A stretch of DNA of 64,000 nucleotides from Paenibacillus rhizovicinus (GTDB taxonomy: Bacteria > Bacillota > Bacilli > Paenibacillales > Paenibacillaceae). The stretch spans positions 62,001 through 126,000 of the forward strand of contig NZ_CP048286.1 in NCBI RefSeq assembly GCF_010365285.1. Direction: 5' to 3'. Shown piece by piece: positions 51,580-60,400 of this stretch. The notes under the pieces are model-generated. The model saw only the letters and a list, made by a program, of their open reading frames with translations. It searched no databases and was not told the origin of the DNA. How positions within the stretch are numbered: position 1 is the stretch's first letter; every line of letters begins with the position of its first letter. The position numbers and the translations under genes were made by a program.

Positions 51580-52089
51580 TCAGTTACCTTCCCTCCTCAG
51601 TTCGACCGCCCGCCGCACCGCGCGAATGATGCCCCCGTAGCCGGTACACCGGCATAAATTGCCCGATAACGCCTCCTCCACCTCTTCCGGAGAAGGGTCC
51701 GGATTCGCGTCGAGCAGCGCCGTTGCGGACACGACCATCCCGGGCGTGCAGTACCCGCACTGGTAACCGCCCTCCTCCAGAAAAGCGCGCTGGACAGGGT
51801 GCATGGCGCCGTCCGCGATGCCCTCGATCGTTCGGATCGGCCTACCCTCGCACTGATACGCCATCGTCAGGCAGGCATTGGCCGGACGGCCGTCGATCAG
51901 CACCATGCAGGCGCCGCAGCGGCCGATTTCGCAGGACCGTTTCGTCCCGGTCAGCTCCAGATCGTCGCGAATCACGTCGAGCAGCCGCCTGGCCGGCGCG
52001 ATCGCCAGCCGTACCGGGAGGCCGTTCACCTCGGCCGTCCAATCGGAAACGGCCGCAAACTTCCGCAACGGCAATGCTTCATCCTTCAT
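51580..52089 (-). CDS. pucE: Xanthine dehydrogenase, 2Fe-2S subunit
   Basis: A 169-residue subunit after GGAGGCGATGAACG. The plant-type [2Fe-2S] ligands are in CEIGRCGACMVLIDG and CLTM (about 53-75), and the second cluster ligands in CGYCTPGM and CRCTGYGG (about 112-152). It relays electrons from the molybdenum site to FAD. Its start overlaps the end of pucD by 11 bp. Size and order (C-D-E) match B. subtilis. Confidence 0.94.
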   Translation of the reverse strand: MKDEALPLRKFAAVSDWTAEVNGLPVRLAIAPARRLLDVIRDDLELTGTKRSCEIGRCGACMVLIDGRPANACLTMAYQCEGRPIRTIEGIADGAMHPVQRAFLEEGGYQCGYCTPGMVVSATALLDANPDPSPEEVEEALSGNLCRCTGYGGIIRAVRRAVELRREGN

Positions 52090-54397
52090 CGTTCATCGCC
52101 TCCAAGCGCCGAATGGGAAACGCCTCCTGCAGCAGTGCCGGATCGATCGGCAGGCGATTGATCCAGCGGCCGGCGGCGTGCTTGACCGCCGACGCGATCG
52201 CCGGCGCGAGTCCGATCGAGCCGATCTCGCCAATGCCTCTCGGCCCGTGTTCGTCTCCTTCGGGCAAATCCTCGATCGGCAGCACCTCGACGGCGCCGGA
52301 TTGGTCGGCGATCGTCGGCACGAGATAGGTGTCGAGATTCTTCGTCACGTACTGCCCGCCCTCCATAACCGCTTCCTCCAGCAGCGCATAGCCAAGCGCC
52401 ATCGAGCTGCCGCCTTCGATCTGGCCAAGATAGCCCTGGGGATTCATGACCGGCCCCGCCGCAACAACGTGATACTGATCGAGCACGCGGACCCTTCCCG
52501 TCAGCCGGTTGATCTCCACCTTGACCGCAACGGCCGCATGGCTGTACAAATAATGGGCGCCGACCCTTTCCGTGCCGGAAGTCGGGTAATGGACGGCCGC
52601 TTCGCAAACGATCGGCTCCGCAAGCGTCGCAGCCAAATCGGCATAAGCGACGGCCATGTCCCCCGTCGACCGCCATCGCACGCCTCCTTCTCCGAGCCGA
52701 AGCAGCTCCGGTCCGGCGCCGGCCGCTTGCCCGGCCGCGGCCAGCACCAGGTCGGCGAACGGCTCGCGAAGCAGTTCGAGCGACTTCCACATCATCGTCG
52801 TGGCGCGCGACGCCGTGCTGGAGCCGCTGTTCGGCACGGCGTCGGTATCCCCGATGACGATGCGCACGTCGCTTCCCGCAAGTCCGAGACGTTCGACCAT
52901 CATTTGCTCCAGCGTCGCGATCAGCCCCTGTCCGCATTCCTCGAAGCCGAAGGCGGCTTCGATTCGGCCATCCTTGCGAAACGTCAGCCGTCCGCCGGAC
53001 GGATCCGGTATGCCGAAGCCGAGACCGGCGCCGTGCATGACCATCGCCGCGCCGATGCCTGTAAGCAGCCAAGGCTTCAGGGAGTTCGGAGGCTGACCGG
53101 CATCATTGCCGACGCCGGCAGCGCCGGCGGCACGCTCCCGCCACAGCCTGCTGTCCCGCAAAGCCGCCCATACCCGCTCCGCGCCGTCTGTCTTCGCGAT
53201 CGGCTGTCCGAACGGCCCCGTTCCGTCGGCCGCCGGCTTCAAATTCAGCTCGCGGAACGTCCACGGGTCGAGGCCTGCCGCTTCCGCGAGTCGGTCCATC
53301 TGCCCTTCGAGGGCGAAAATCGCCTGATTGCCGCCGAAGCCGCGAAACTCGCCGGACATGCCGTTGTTCGTGAAGACCGACCGGCTCGCCACGTCGACCG
53401 CGCCGAAAGCATACGTGCCGATCACGTGCTCGGTCGCGAAGTTCAGCACCTCAGCCCCGAGCGTCGCGTACGGTCCCGTATCGGCGGTGATTCGGACTTG
53501 ATGGGCGGCGATTCGTCCGTCTTGGCCGATGCCAGTTTTCATGCGGAGGACCATCGGATGGCGCTTTAGTCCGGATCGGACGGATTCCCGGCGGGAATTG
53601 TGGATTTTCACCGGACGGCCCGTTGCGAGCGCGAGGAGCGCGCCGTAAGGCTGGACGTTCAGTTCGTCCTTGCCGCCGAACGAGCCGCCGATCGGGCTAG
53701 ACACGACCCGGATTCGCTCCTCCGGAAGCGCCAGAATTCGCGAGAGCTGCAGCCGGTCCATCAAGCCGTGCTGCGTCGGCGCGTAGACCGTCAGCCGCCC
53801 GTCCGGCTCCGGCACGAACAGGCCGCCTTCCGTTTCCATGTAGGCATGCATTTGGCGCGGGGTCCTGTACGTCTCCTCGACAATATGCGCGCAGCCGGCA
53901 AAAGCCGCTTCGATGTCGCCATCCGCGAACGCGGCTTCGTGCAGCACGTTGCCTTCCGGATGCAGTGCCGGCGCTTCCGGCGCAAGCGACCGCTCGGGAT
54001 CATCCAGCACCGGCAGCAGCTCGTACTCCACCTCGATCAGCGCGAGCGCCAGCTCCGCCAGCTCCCGCGTCTCCGCCGCCACGGCCGCCACCGCGTCTCC
54101 GACGTACCGAACGCGCTCCTCGCAGAACACCGGCTGATCCTGGCGGGCGATACCGAAGCGGTTCAGCCCCGGCACGTCATGGCAGGTCAGCACCGCAGCG
54201 ACGCCATCCGCCCGCAGAGCGGCATCCTTGCGGATCGTCCGGATCGCCGCATGGGGATGCGGACTTCGGAGCACCGTGCCGTACAGCATGCCGGGCGCGG
54301 TCATGTCGGTCAAGTACGTCAGCGCGCCGCTTACTTTCTCCGGGCCGTCGGGCCTGACACGCCACCTGGTCCCGCTGTTTTGCCGATTCAACCGCAT
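52079..54397 (-). CDS. pucD: Xanthine dehydrogenase, molybdopterin-binding subunit
   Basis: A 772-residue catalytic subunit after GGAAGGGGG. VRPDGPEKVSGALTYLTDM is the usual start; the cofactor-binding glycine loops are SSPIGGSFGGKDELN (about 238) and GEFRGFGGNQAIFALE (about 350). GFEECGQGLIATLEQ and the C-terminal RGIGEIGSIGLAPAIASA, with the glutamate expected at the active site, follow. It hydroxylates hypoxanthine/xanthine to urate. The GEIG end fits a xanthine-type rather than a CO-dehydrogenase-type enzyme, which would carry VAYRCSFR. Confidence 0.93.
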   Translation of the reverse strand: MRLNRQNSGTRWRVRPDGPEKVSGALTYLTDMTAPGMLYGTVLRSPHPHAAIRTIRKDAALRADGVAAVLTCHDVPGLNRFGIARQDQPVFCEERVRYVGDAVAAVAAETRELAELALALIEVEYELLPVLDDPERSLAPEAPALHPEGNVLHEAAFADGDIEAAFAGCAHIVEETYRTPRQMHAYMETEGGLFVPEPDGRLTVYAPTQHGLMDRLQLSRILALPEERIRVVSSPIGGSFGGKDELNVQPYGALLALATGRPVKIHNSRRESVRSGLKRHPMVLRMKTGIGQDGRIAAHQVRITADTGPYATLGAEVLNFATEHVIGTYAFGAVDVASRSVFTNNGMSGEFRGFGGNQAIFALEGQMDRLAEAAGLDPWTFRELNLKPAADGTGPFGQPIAKTDGAERVWAALRDSRLWRERAAGAAGVGNDAGQPPNSLKPWLLTGIGAAMVMHGAGLGFGIPDPSGGRLTFRKDGRIEAAFGFEECGQGLIATLEQMMVERLGLAGSDVRIVIGDTDAVPNSGSSTASRATTMMWKSLELLREPFADLVLAAAGQAAGAGPELLRLGEGGVRWRSTGDMAVAYADLAATLAEPIVCEAAVHYPTSGTERVGAHYLYSHAAVAVKVEINRLTGRVRVLDQYHVVAAGPVMNPQGYLGQIEGGSSMALGYALLEEAVMEGGQYVTKNLDTYLVPTIADQSGAVEVLPIEDLPEGDEHGPRGIGEIGSIGLAPAIASAVKHAAGRWINRLPIDPALLQEAFPIRRLEAMNDEG

Positions 54398-54413
54398 TGG
54401 CGTTCCCCCTTCC

Positions 54414-55331
54414 TTAACCTTCGAAGCCGCGAACGGCCTGCCAGAGCTGCGCCGAAAGAACGTTCGCGGCCGTTCGCCTCCGGTACTCCGCCGAAGCGAA
54501 CGAGTCGGGCTCCGGTCGGTATTCCTCCATCACGAGATTATACAGACGGGCGACGGCGCGATCGTCCGCCGCCGCTCCTTCGAGCTCCGTCTCCGCGAGC
54601 GTCAGCCGCTTCGGAACCGTTCGGCCGCCGCCGGCCGCGAGGCGCAGATTGCGCAGACGGCCGTCTGCGCCGATGCCGCCGATAAGCGCAGACGTTACGA
54701 CGGACGGCGTGAATGCTTCGCGGCGGCCGATTTTGTCATAGAACGCGAAGCTGCGGGAAACCGGCGGTTCGCTCGGCGCAGCCTTGCCTTCCTGTCGCAA
54801 CGGAAGCCGGATGCGGAGCAGCAGGGCGGAATCGTACGTTCCGGTATCCGCCCGTGCCAGCCAGCCGGCGAGCGTCTCGCTTCTTTTCGTCCCGCCTTCT
54901 TCCCAATCCAGCTCCGCCTCGTACGCGAGCAGAGCTGGAAGCGCGTCGCCGACGACCGAGATGACGTTCCCGCCGATGGTCGCCGCATTGCGGATGGAAG
55001 GGGCGGCTATACCGCGCGCCGCCAGCGCGATAAGCGGAAAACCCGCCGTCAGCTCCGCGCTTCGCCTGATTGCCGCAAGCATCGTAAACGAACCGATGGA
55101 CATGCAATCTTCGGAGAGAACGAAGCCCGATAGGGTCACAATGCCGCTCAAGTCGATCAAGTGCGCCGGCATCTGCTTCAGTCCGGCCTCCCATTGCGTG
55201 CGCAGCAGCGTTCCTCCGGCTACGTAATCGGCTTCCCGCCCGAACTGCTTCTTCAGGCGAACAGCCTCCTGCGCGTCTTTCGGACGCCATACGGCCGGAT
55301 AGCCCGCTTCTCGTTCGCCGTTCATGCTCAT
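54414..55331 (-). CDS. pucC: Xanthine dehydrogenase, FAD-binding subunit
   Basis: A 305-residue subunit after GGAAGGAGC. YVAGGTLLRTQWEAGL (about 36-51) and SIRNAATIGGNVISVVGDALPALLAYEAEL (about 110-140) are the FAD pyrophosphate-binding marks of the CoxM/XdhB family; the CO_deh_flav_C domain forms the last third. It passes electrons from the iron-sulfur clusters to the final acceptor. It is the first gene of the long unit that runs through pucD, pucE and the urate genes. A nitrogen-box-like site lies about 100 bp upstream. Confidence 0.92.
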   Translation of the reverse strand: MSMNGEREAGYPAVWRPKDAQEAVRLKKQFGREADYVAGGTLLRTQWEAGLKQMPAHLIDLSGIVTLSGFVLSEDCMSIGSFTMLAAIRRSAELTAGFPLIALAARGIAAPSIRNAATIGGNVISVVGDALPALLAYEAELDWEEGGTKRSETLAGWLARADTGTYDSALLLRIRLPLRQEGKAAPSEPPVSRSFAFYDKIGRREAFTPSVVTSALIGGIGADGRLRNLRLAAGGGRTVPKRLTLAETELEGAAADDRAVARLYNLVMEEYRPEPDSFASAEYRRRTAANVLSAQLWQAVRGFEG

Positions 55332-55432
55332 CGCCAGCAGCTCCTTCCGCGAATGACTTCGGACATCGAATCAGTCGAAGATTACAACAAAGTGAAGTGA
55401 TCTAGTTCAACTATACGCACGCGTTATTTATA

Positions 55433-55449
55433 AGTAAACTAACCTGACA
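55433..55449 (-). promoter_or_regulatory. TnrA/GlnR-like box upstream of pucC
   Basis: TGTCAGGTTAGTTTACT on the minus strand fits TGTNA-N7-TNAC(A) except for the last base. ACTTTATGTCAGG here and ACTTAATGTTAGG at the substrate-binding protein promoter share more than the box itself. A TATAAA is found 5-10 nt downstream. Confidence 0.45.
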
Positions 55450-55479
55450 TAAAGTTGGGCGATTAACTAGTGGAAAACA

Positions 55480-55510
55480 AAAAACGTTGTGCTCCATGCA
55501 CAACGTTTTT
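55480..55510. terminator. Strong terminator between pucB and pucC units
   Basis: AAAAACGTTGTGC, TCCAT, GCACAACGTTTTT: perfect 13-nt arms. It lies about 65 bp past the pucB stop in its direction, so pucA-pucB form a transcription unit separate from pucC onwards. Confidence 0.85.
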
Positions 55511-55573
55511 AAATTTATGTTATATTTCCTAACGCATAACGCGCAATCGATCATTTATTTCTGGATCTTACGT

Positions 55574-56239
55574 CTATTTCGATATTTCACGGTAGATTGC
55601 GACTTCCTGTATATTACGAATTCGCGCATACGACCAGGCGATGCCCTTCGCAGCCTCCAATTCGTCCGGCGTATCCACGTCGAATACGAGCGTCGGCTCC
55701 CGAATCGGCATAATTCCACCTGTGACCCCCGGCTCCGCCAGCAGCCGCTTCGCGCCTTGGTCGCCCGATAATCCGTTGACGCTCCCGAACAGGCTTCGCG
55801 CCAGTAGAACGGGAGGCATCGTCGATTCCTCCAACCCGCAAGCGATGTAATCAAGCCCTGGCTCGCTTCGCCAGCCGTTCGTCAGCCCGCGCAGAAGCGC
55901 CGGCGTCACGAACGGTTGATCGGCCAGCGCGACGATGGCCGCCTCGTGTCCGGCAGCGGCGGCGCAAGCGATGCCGCGGCGAAGCGAATGCGCCATTCCG
56001 AGAGCGGCCTCCTCGCAGACGACGATGTATGGCTTCGATTCCAACACGGCGTCCTCCGGCAGCCAGCCCAACGGATCGCCGGGCCTGACGACCACGTAGA
56101 CCGCATCGAGACCGGAAGCGAGCAGCGCGAGCAGCCCCATGCCGCCGAGACTGACGCCGGGAAGCAACTCCGCGGCCGGTTTGCAGCCGCCCATGCGGCT
56201 GCCCGCCCCGGCCGCCAAATAAACGCCTGCGATCGTCAT
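55574..56239 (-). CDS. pucB: MobA/MocA-like nucleotidyltransferase for molybdenum cofactor
   Basis: A 221-residue GT-A fold protein after AAAGGAGAAACGC. GVYLAAGAGSRMGGCKPAAEL (about 5-25) is the nucleotide-binding start and AIVALADQPFVTPALLRGL the metal-binding part; GDQGAKRLL is also typical. It should make the nucleotide form of molybdopterin (CMP or GMP) needed by xanthine dehydrogenase. The start overlaps the pucA stop by 4 bp. Confidence 0.9.
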   Translation of the reverse strand: MTIAGVYLAAGAGSRMGGCKPAAELLPGVSLGGMGLLALLASGLDAVYVVVRPGDPLGWLPEDAVLESKPYIVVCEEAALGMAHSLRRGIACAAAAGHEAAIVALADQPFVTPALLRGLTNGWRSEPGLDYIACGLEESTMPPVLLARSLFGSVNGLSGDQGAKRLLAEPGVTGGIMPIREPTLVFDVDTPDELEAAKGIAWSYARIRNIQEVAIYREISK

Positions 56240-57366
56240 GCGTTTCTCCTTTCAAATGCGGATGACCGCAGTCGCTTTCGCCAGCCGATCAGCTCGGCGG
56301 CGACGCTGACGGCGATCTCCTCCGCCCCTTCGGCGCCGATCGCGAGGCCGATCGGCGCTTTGACGAACGGCTCGGGCGCCATCCCGTCCAGCACGAGCTT
56401 TATCCGCCTCGCGGAGCCGACGATGCCGAGATAGGCCGGCCTGAGCGGCATGACGAGCGCCGCCATCTCGCGGTCCCGGCGCAAATGATGGCTGCCGATC
56501 ATGACGAAATCCCGCTCGCCGATCTGCAGCTCGGCTACGATCCGCTCCGGTTCGCCGACGAACGTCGCCGCATGCGGGAACCTTCCCGGACGGCAAAGCT
56601 CCGGACGCCAGTCGGCGACGACCGTCTCGAAGCCGATGCCGCGGGCCAGCTCGCCGACCGCAACCGCCTCGTCGCGGGCTCCGAAAATAACGAGCCGGTC
56701 GCGAGGCGCGAATACGGTCGCGAACAGCAAGGCTCCTTCCGTCTCCCGTTCCTTAACTTCGCGTCCCGAAGCCGGAACGAAGAACGGCAAGGCGCCGTCC
56801 GCCTCCAGCTCCTCTGCCCCGTGCCCCGAAGCCGTTACAGCGGCTGCCCCTTCTGTCTCCGCACGGCTCTCTTCGCCATGACGGGACATCCGTTCGGCAA
56901 CCGCTCCCGCCGAATCGGCGGCGCTTTCGGAGCGCGCCCCCGCCGGCTCAAGCCAATAACGGAGAATGCCCCCGGCTTCGCGACGAACGAGCTTGACGCG
57001 CTCGCCGCAGCGCACTCGGCGGCCGATTTCCCGCAGAAGCCCGCGCAGCGTCCCCGTCAGCGGCTCCAAGAGAATACGAATTTCGCCGCCGCAGCCGATC
57101 TCCTCGCCCCACACGACGTCCTCTTCGGGCCGCATATTATAGTTTGCCACTTCGTGAACGCCCGCTTCGAGAATGGCCGCGACCCGGGCATGCAGATCCG
57201 CTTCCAGGCAGCCCGGGCTGATGCTCCCGATACGCCTGCCGTCTTCCGTCAGAAGCATGGACGCCCCCTCCTTGCGATAGGAATGCCCTCGCACTTGGAT
57301 AATGGTCGCAAGCACCGCGGCGGCGGAATCCTTGTCTGCAAAAGCCGAAATCCGTTCTGATTCCAT
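56236..57366 (-). CDS. pucA: XdhC/CoxI-family cofactor-insertion protein
   Basis: About 376 residues; the second ATG (57366) has better spacing to AAGGGGAG than the first (57372). The CoxI domain starts VLATIIQVRGHSYRKEGASMLL with GSISPGCLEADL (about 50) and GCGGEIRILLEPL (about 92). The XdhC Rossmann domain has RLVIFGARDEAVAVGELARGIGFETVVADWR and FVMIGSHHLRRD. An Ala/Glu-rich insert at about 140-215, with two similar ETEGA(A/L)L stretches, joins them and exceeds the usual linker. It binds the finished cofactor, supports its sulfuration and inserts it into PucD. Confidence 0.88.
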   Translation of the reverse strand: MESERISAFADKDSAAAVLATIIQVRGHSYRKEGASMLLTEDGRRIGSISPGCLEADLHARVAAILEAGVHEVANYNMRPEEDVVWGEEIGCGGEIRILLEPLTGTLRGLLREIGRRVRCGERVKLVRREAGGILRYWLEPAGARSESAADSAGAVAERMSRHGEESRAETEGAAAVTASGHGAEELEADGALPFFVPASGREVKERETEGALLFATVFAPRDRLVIFGARDEAVAVGELARGIGFETVVADWRPELCRPGRFPHAATFVGEPERIVAELQIGERDFVMIGSHHLRRDREMAALVMPLRPAYLGIVGSARRIKLVLDGMAPEPFVKAPIGLAIGAEGAEEIAVSVAAELIGWRKRLRSSAFERRNA

Positions 57367-57481
57367 GGGCATCTCCCCTTCGCTCGGTATCGTGAACCCT
57401 GCGCGAACGACCGGAACAGACGGGCCGTCCGGGAATAAGAACCGTTGTCAAGCTTCCCCCGTTCGTCATCGGCGCCCGATT

Positions 57482-58804
57482 CTATAGCCTATCAAGCAAG
57501 CGCCGCAATGCAGCGTTCGAAGCCGGGAGCACCCGGGATTTGTCGATCGTCCGCACGACTTTGCCTTCCATGACGATCTCGCCGTCGATCATGACCGTGT
57601 CGACGTCGCCGCGCGTGGCCGCGTAGACGATACGCGACGCCCAATCGGCATCGAATGACGGATAGACGTGAAAATCCTCCAAATCGAGCAGCTGCAGATC
57701 GGCCAGCTTGCCGACCTCGATGCTGCCGATCTCCTTCTCCATGCCGAGCACCTCCGCGCCGCCCATCGTCGCCATCCGGAGCACGGAAGCGGCGTTCATG
57801 ACCGTCGGTCCGTACTTCACCTTCTGGATGTACGCGGACAGGCGCATCTCCTGGAACATATCCAGGTTGTTGTTGCAAGGCGCGCCGTCCGCCCCGAGCC
57901 CGACCTTCACCCCGGCTTCGAGCAGCGCCGGAATTTCAGCAATGCCGGACGCCAGCTTCAAGTTCGAGCCCGGACAATGGGTCACCTTAACGCCTCGCTC
58001 GCGGATGATCCGTTTCTCCTCGTCGTCGAGCCAGATGCTGTGCGCCAGAATCAAATTCGGCCGCGCCAAGCCGATGCGATCGAGATAGACGACGTTGCGC
58101 ATGCCGCGCTCCGCCTCGACGAGCGCAATCTCGCCGCGGTTCTCCGAAGCGTGGGTGTGAACAGGCACGCCGTAATGCGCCGCCAAATCGCGAACCTCGG
58201 TCAGCAGCCCTTCCGTGCAAGAGACGACGAAGCGCGGACAGAACGCGTAACGGATGCGGCCGCCGGCCGCGCCGTTCCACGCTTCCAGCAGCTCGACGCT
58301 CCGGCGGATCGAGTCCGCCGTCGTCTCCCGAAGCCCCTCCGGCACCTCGTCGCCGCAATCCATCATGACTTTGCCCGAGAAGGCCCGCATGCCGCTTTCC
58401 TCGATCGCGCGGAAGGCGGCCTCCGTATGATTCACCGTCTCCATGTCGAGGATCGTCGTCGTGCCGCTCCGAATCAATTCCCCGAGCCCGAGCAGCGCCG
58501 AATAATAGACCGACTCTTCGTCATGCGCCGCTTCCATCGGCCAAATGCGCCGCCGGAGCCAGTCGATCAGCTCCATATCGTCGGCTCTGCCGCGAAACAG
58601 CGTCTGGCACAAATGAATATGCGTTTGGACGAAGCCGGGCAGCAATGTCTTGCCCCCGGCTTCGATGACCCGATCGGCGTTCTCCTGCAAGTTCGCGCCG
58701 ATTCGGACGATTCGGTTGTTTTCGATCCAAACGTCGCCCCGTAGCACCTCGCCGCGCGCGTTCATCGTGACGATGACGGCGTTGCGGATCAGCGTCGTCC
58801 CCAT
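57482..58804 (-). CDS. TRZ/ATZ-family amidohydrolase (II), deoxyadenosine/SAH-deaminase-like
   Basis: A 440-residue enzyme after AGAGGGGATATCGG. Metal ligands are in VQTHIHLCQTLFRGRADDMELIDWLRRRIWPMEA (about 60), VHTHASENRGE, LAHSIWLDDEE and GADGAPCNNNLDM. The form is that of 5'-deoxyadenosine/methylthioadenosine deaminases and related aminopurine or triazine deaminases. It is the middle one of the amidohydrolase genes of the island. It may deaminate adenine-like or N-substituted purines. Confidence 0.85.
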   Translation of the reverse strand: MGTTLIRNAVIVTMNARGEVLRGDVWIENNRIVRIGANLQENADRVIEAGGKTLLPGFVQTHIHLCQTLFRGRADDMELIDWLRRRIWPMEAAHDEESVYYSALLGLGELIRSGTTTILDMETVNHTEAAFRAIEESGMRAFSGKVMMDCGDEVPEGLRETTADSIRRSVELLEAWNGAAGGRIRYAFCPRFVVSCTEGLLTEVRDLAAHYGVPVHTHASENRGEIALVEAERGMRNVVYLDRIGLARPNLILAHSIWLDDEEKRIIRERGVKVTHCPGSNLKLASGIAEIPALLEAGVKVGLGADGAPCNNNLDMFQEMRLSAYIQKVKYGPTVMNAASVLRMATMGGAEVLGMEKEIGSIEVGKLADLQLLDLEDFHVYPSFDADWASRIVYAATRGDVDTVMIDGEIVMEGKVVRTIDKSRVLPASNAALRRLLDRL

Positions 58805-58916
58805 CCGATATCCCCTCTCCGATGCCGATAGTAGTCTGTCGCGCGAGCGGTTTCGCCGTCAGCGTGCGGTCCGCCGTCATTAAGCCGCAGCGGCGAATTC
58901 GAACGCCGATGCCGCC

Positions 58917-60335
58917 TCACTTAAGTGCATGCAGCCGCGATCGCCGATAATCGATCCCCGTACGCAGCGACGCCTCGTTGAATAACCGAAGCGCCGAAGC
59001 CTGCGCCGCCTCGGCCGCCCGCTCCTCCTCGATCCCCGTCAGCCTTCCGTCCTTCACGACGATTTTGCCGCCGACGATCGTCATGTCGACCGGCCGCGAC
59101 ATGCCGGTCACGATCGGCAGCGCGGCATCGTCGAACAGCGCCCCGGCGAATTCGAGCCGGCGTGTGTCGATCATGAACATGTCCGCCGCCTTGCCCGCCT
59201 CGAGCGAGCCGATCGCGTCGTTCCAGCCGAGCACCGACGCCGAGCCGCGCGTGGCGAGCCCGAGCGCGCCGGCCGCGTCCAGCGACGAAGAACCGTGCGC
59301 AAGCTTGTGCAGCAAATAGCTCATTCTCGCTTCTCCGATCATGCTTCCGCCGTCATTCGATGCCGAGCCGTCCACGCCAAGACCGACGCGAACGCCGGCC
59401 TCTTGCATGCGCAGCAGCTTGAACACGCCCGAGGACAGTTTCATGTTGCTGGTCGGGCAATGCGCCACGCCGCAGCCATGGCGGCCCATCAGGCGTATTT
59501 CGTCGTCGTCGAAATGAATGCCGTGCGCGTACCAGACATCGTCGCCGACCCAGCCGTGCCGCTCCATATATTCGAGCGGACGGACGCCGAACCGATCCAG
59601 GCAGTACCGCTCCTCGTCGAGGGTTTCCGCCAGATGGGTATGCATTCGGACGCCGTAGCTCCTTGCCAGCGCCGCCGATTCGCGAAGCAGATCGGACGTC
59701 ACGCTGAAAGGCGCGCAAGGCGCCACGCCGACGCGCACCATCGCGAAACGGTCGGAACCGTGGTACCGTTCGATGACACGGATCGTGTCCTTGATGATTT
59801 CGTTGTCGGTCTGGCAGACGGCGTCCGGCGGAAGCCCGCCCTCCGAGCGGCCGAGGCTCATCGAACCGCGCGTCGGATAGAAGCGGATGCCAAGCTCCGC
59901 GGCCGCGCGAATCTCCTCGTCCATCAGCTCGCCGGATATTCCTTTCGGGAAACAGTAGAAATGGTCGGAGGCCGTCGTGCAGCCGGTCTTCAGCAGCTCG
60001 CCGAGACCGACGACCGCGCCGTTGTAAATATCCTCGGGCCGCAAATGCCGCCAGATATCGAACAGCGTGCCAAGCCATTCGAACAGCTCGCAGTCCTGGG
60101 CGAGCGGAATGTTGCGGGTCAGCGTCTGAAACAGATGGTGGTGTGTGTTGATCAGTCCCGGATAGACGATCATGCCTGTCGCGTCGACGACCGTGTCGGC
60201 CTCCGCGTAAGGAATGTCGGTCCCGATCGCGACGATCTCCTGACCGTCCGCGTACAGGCTGCCGCCTTCGATGACGCGGCGTTCGCCGTCCATGGTGACG
60301 ATCGATTTGGCGTTTTTGACGAGCAGCGTTCCCAT
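58917..60335 (-). CDS. 8-Oxoguanine-deaminase-type amidohydrolase
   Basis: A 472-residue enzyme after AGGAAGAGG. INTHHHLFQTLTRNIPLAQDCELFEWLGTLFDIWRHLRPED (about 62) matches the specific first metal motif of 8-oxoguanine deaminases (Pa0142 group), which differs from the shorter motifs of the other two paralogs. RVGVAPCAPFSVTSDLL, HTHLAETLDEE, YAHGIHFDDDEI and GVDGSASNDGG follow. 8-Oxoguanine deamination gives urate directly, which fits the uricase branch next door. Activity on isoguanine-like analogues is possible. Confidence 0.82.
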   Translation of the reverse strand: MGTLLVKNAKSIVTMDGERRVIEGGSLYADGQEIVAIGTDIPYAEADTVVDATGMIVYPGLINTHHHLFQTLTRNIPLAQDCELFEWLGTLFDIWRHLRPEDIYNGAVVGLGELLKTGCTTASDHFYCFPKGISGELMDEEIRAAAELGIRFYPTRGSMSLGRSEGGLPPDAVCQTDNEIIKDTIRVIERYHGSDRFAMVRVGVAPCAPFSVTSDLLRESAALARSYGVRMHTHLAETLDEERYCLDRFGVRPLEYMERHGWVGDDVWYAHGIHFDDDEIRLMGRHGCGVAHCPTSNMKLSSGVFKLLRMQEAGVRVGLGVDGSASNDGGSMIGEARMSYLLHKLAHGSSSLDAAGALGLATRGSASVLGWNDAIGSLEAGKAADMFMIDTRRLEFAGALFDDAALPIVTGMSRPVDMTIVGGKIVVKDGRLTGIEEERAAEAAQASALRLFNEASLRTGIDYRRSRLHALK

Positions 60336-60400
60336 ATTGTCCTCTTCCTTTCTCGCCCGCTCTTGCAGCGCCGCTACAGGCGGCTTAGCCGTCGTCCGTT

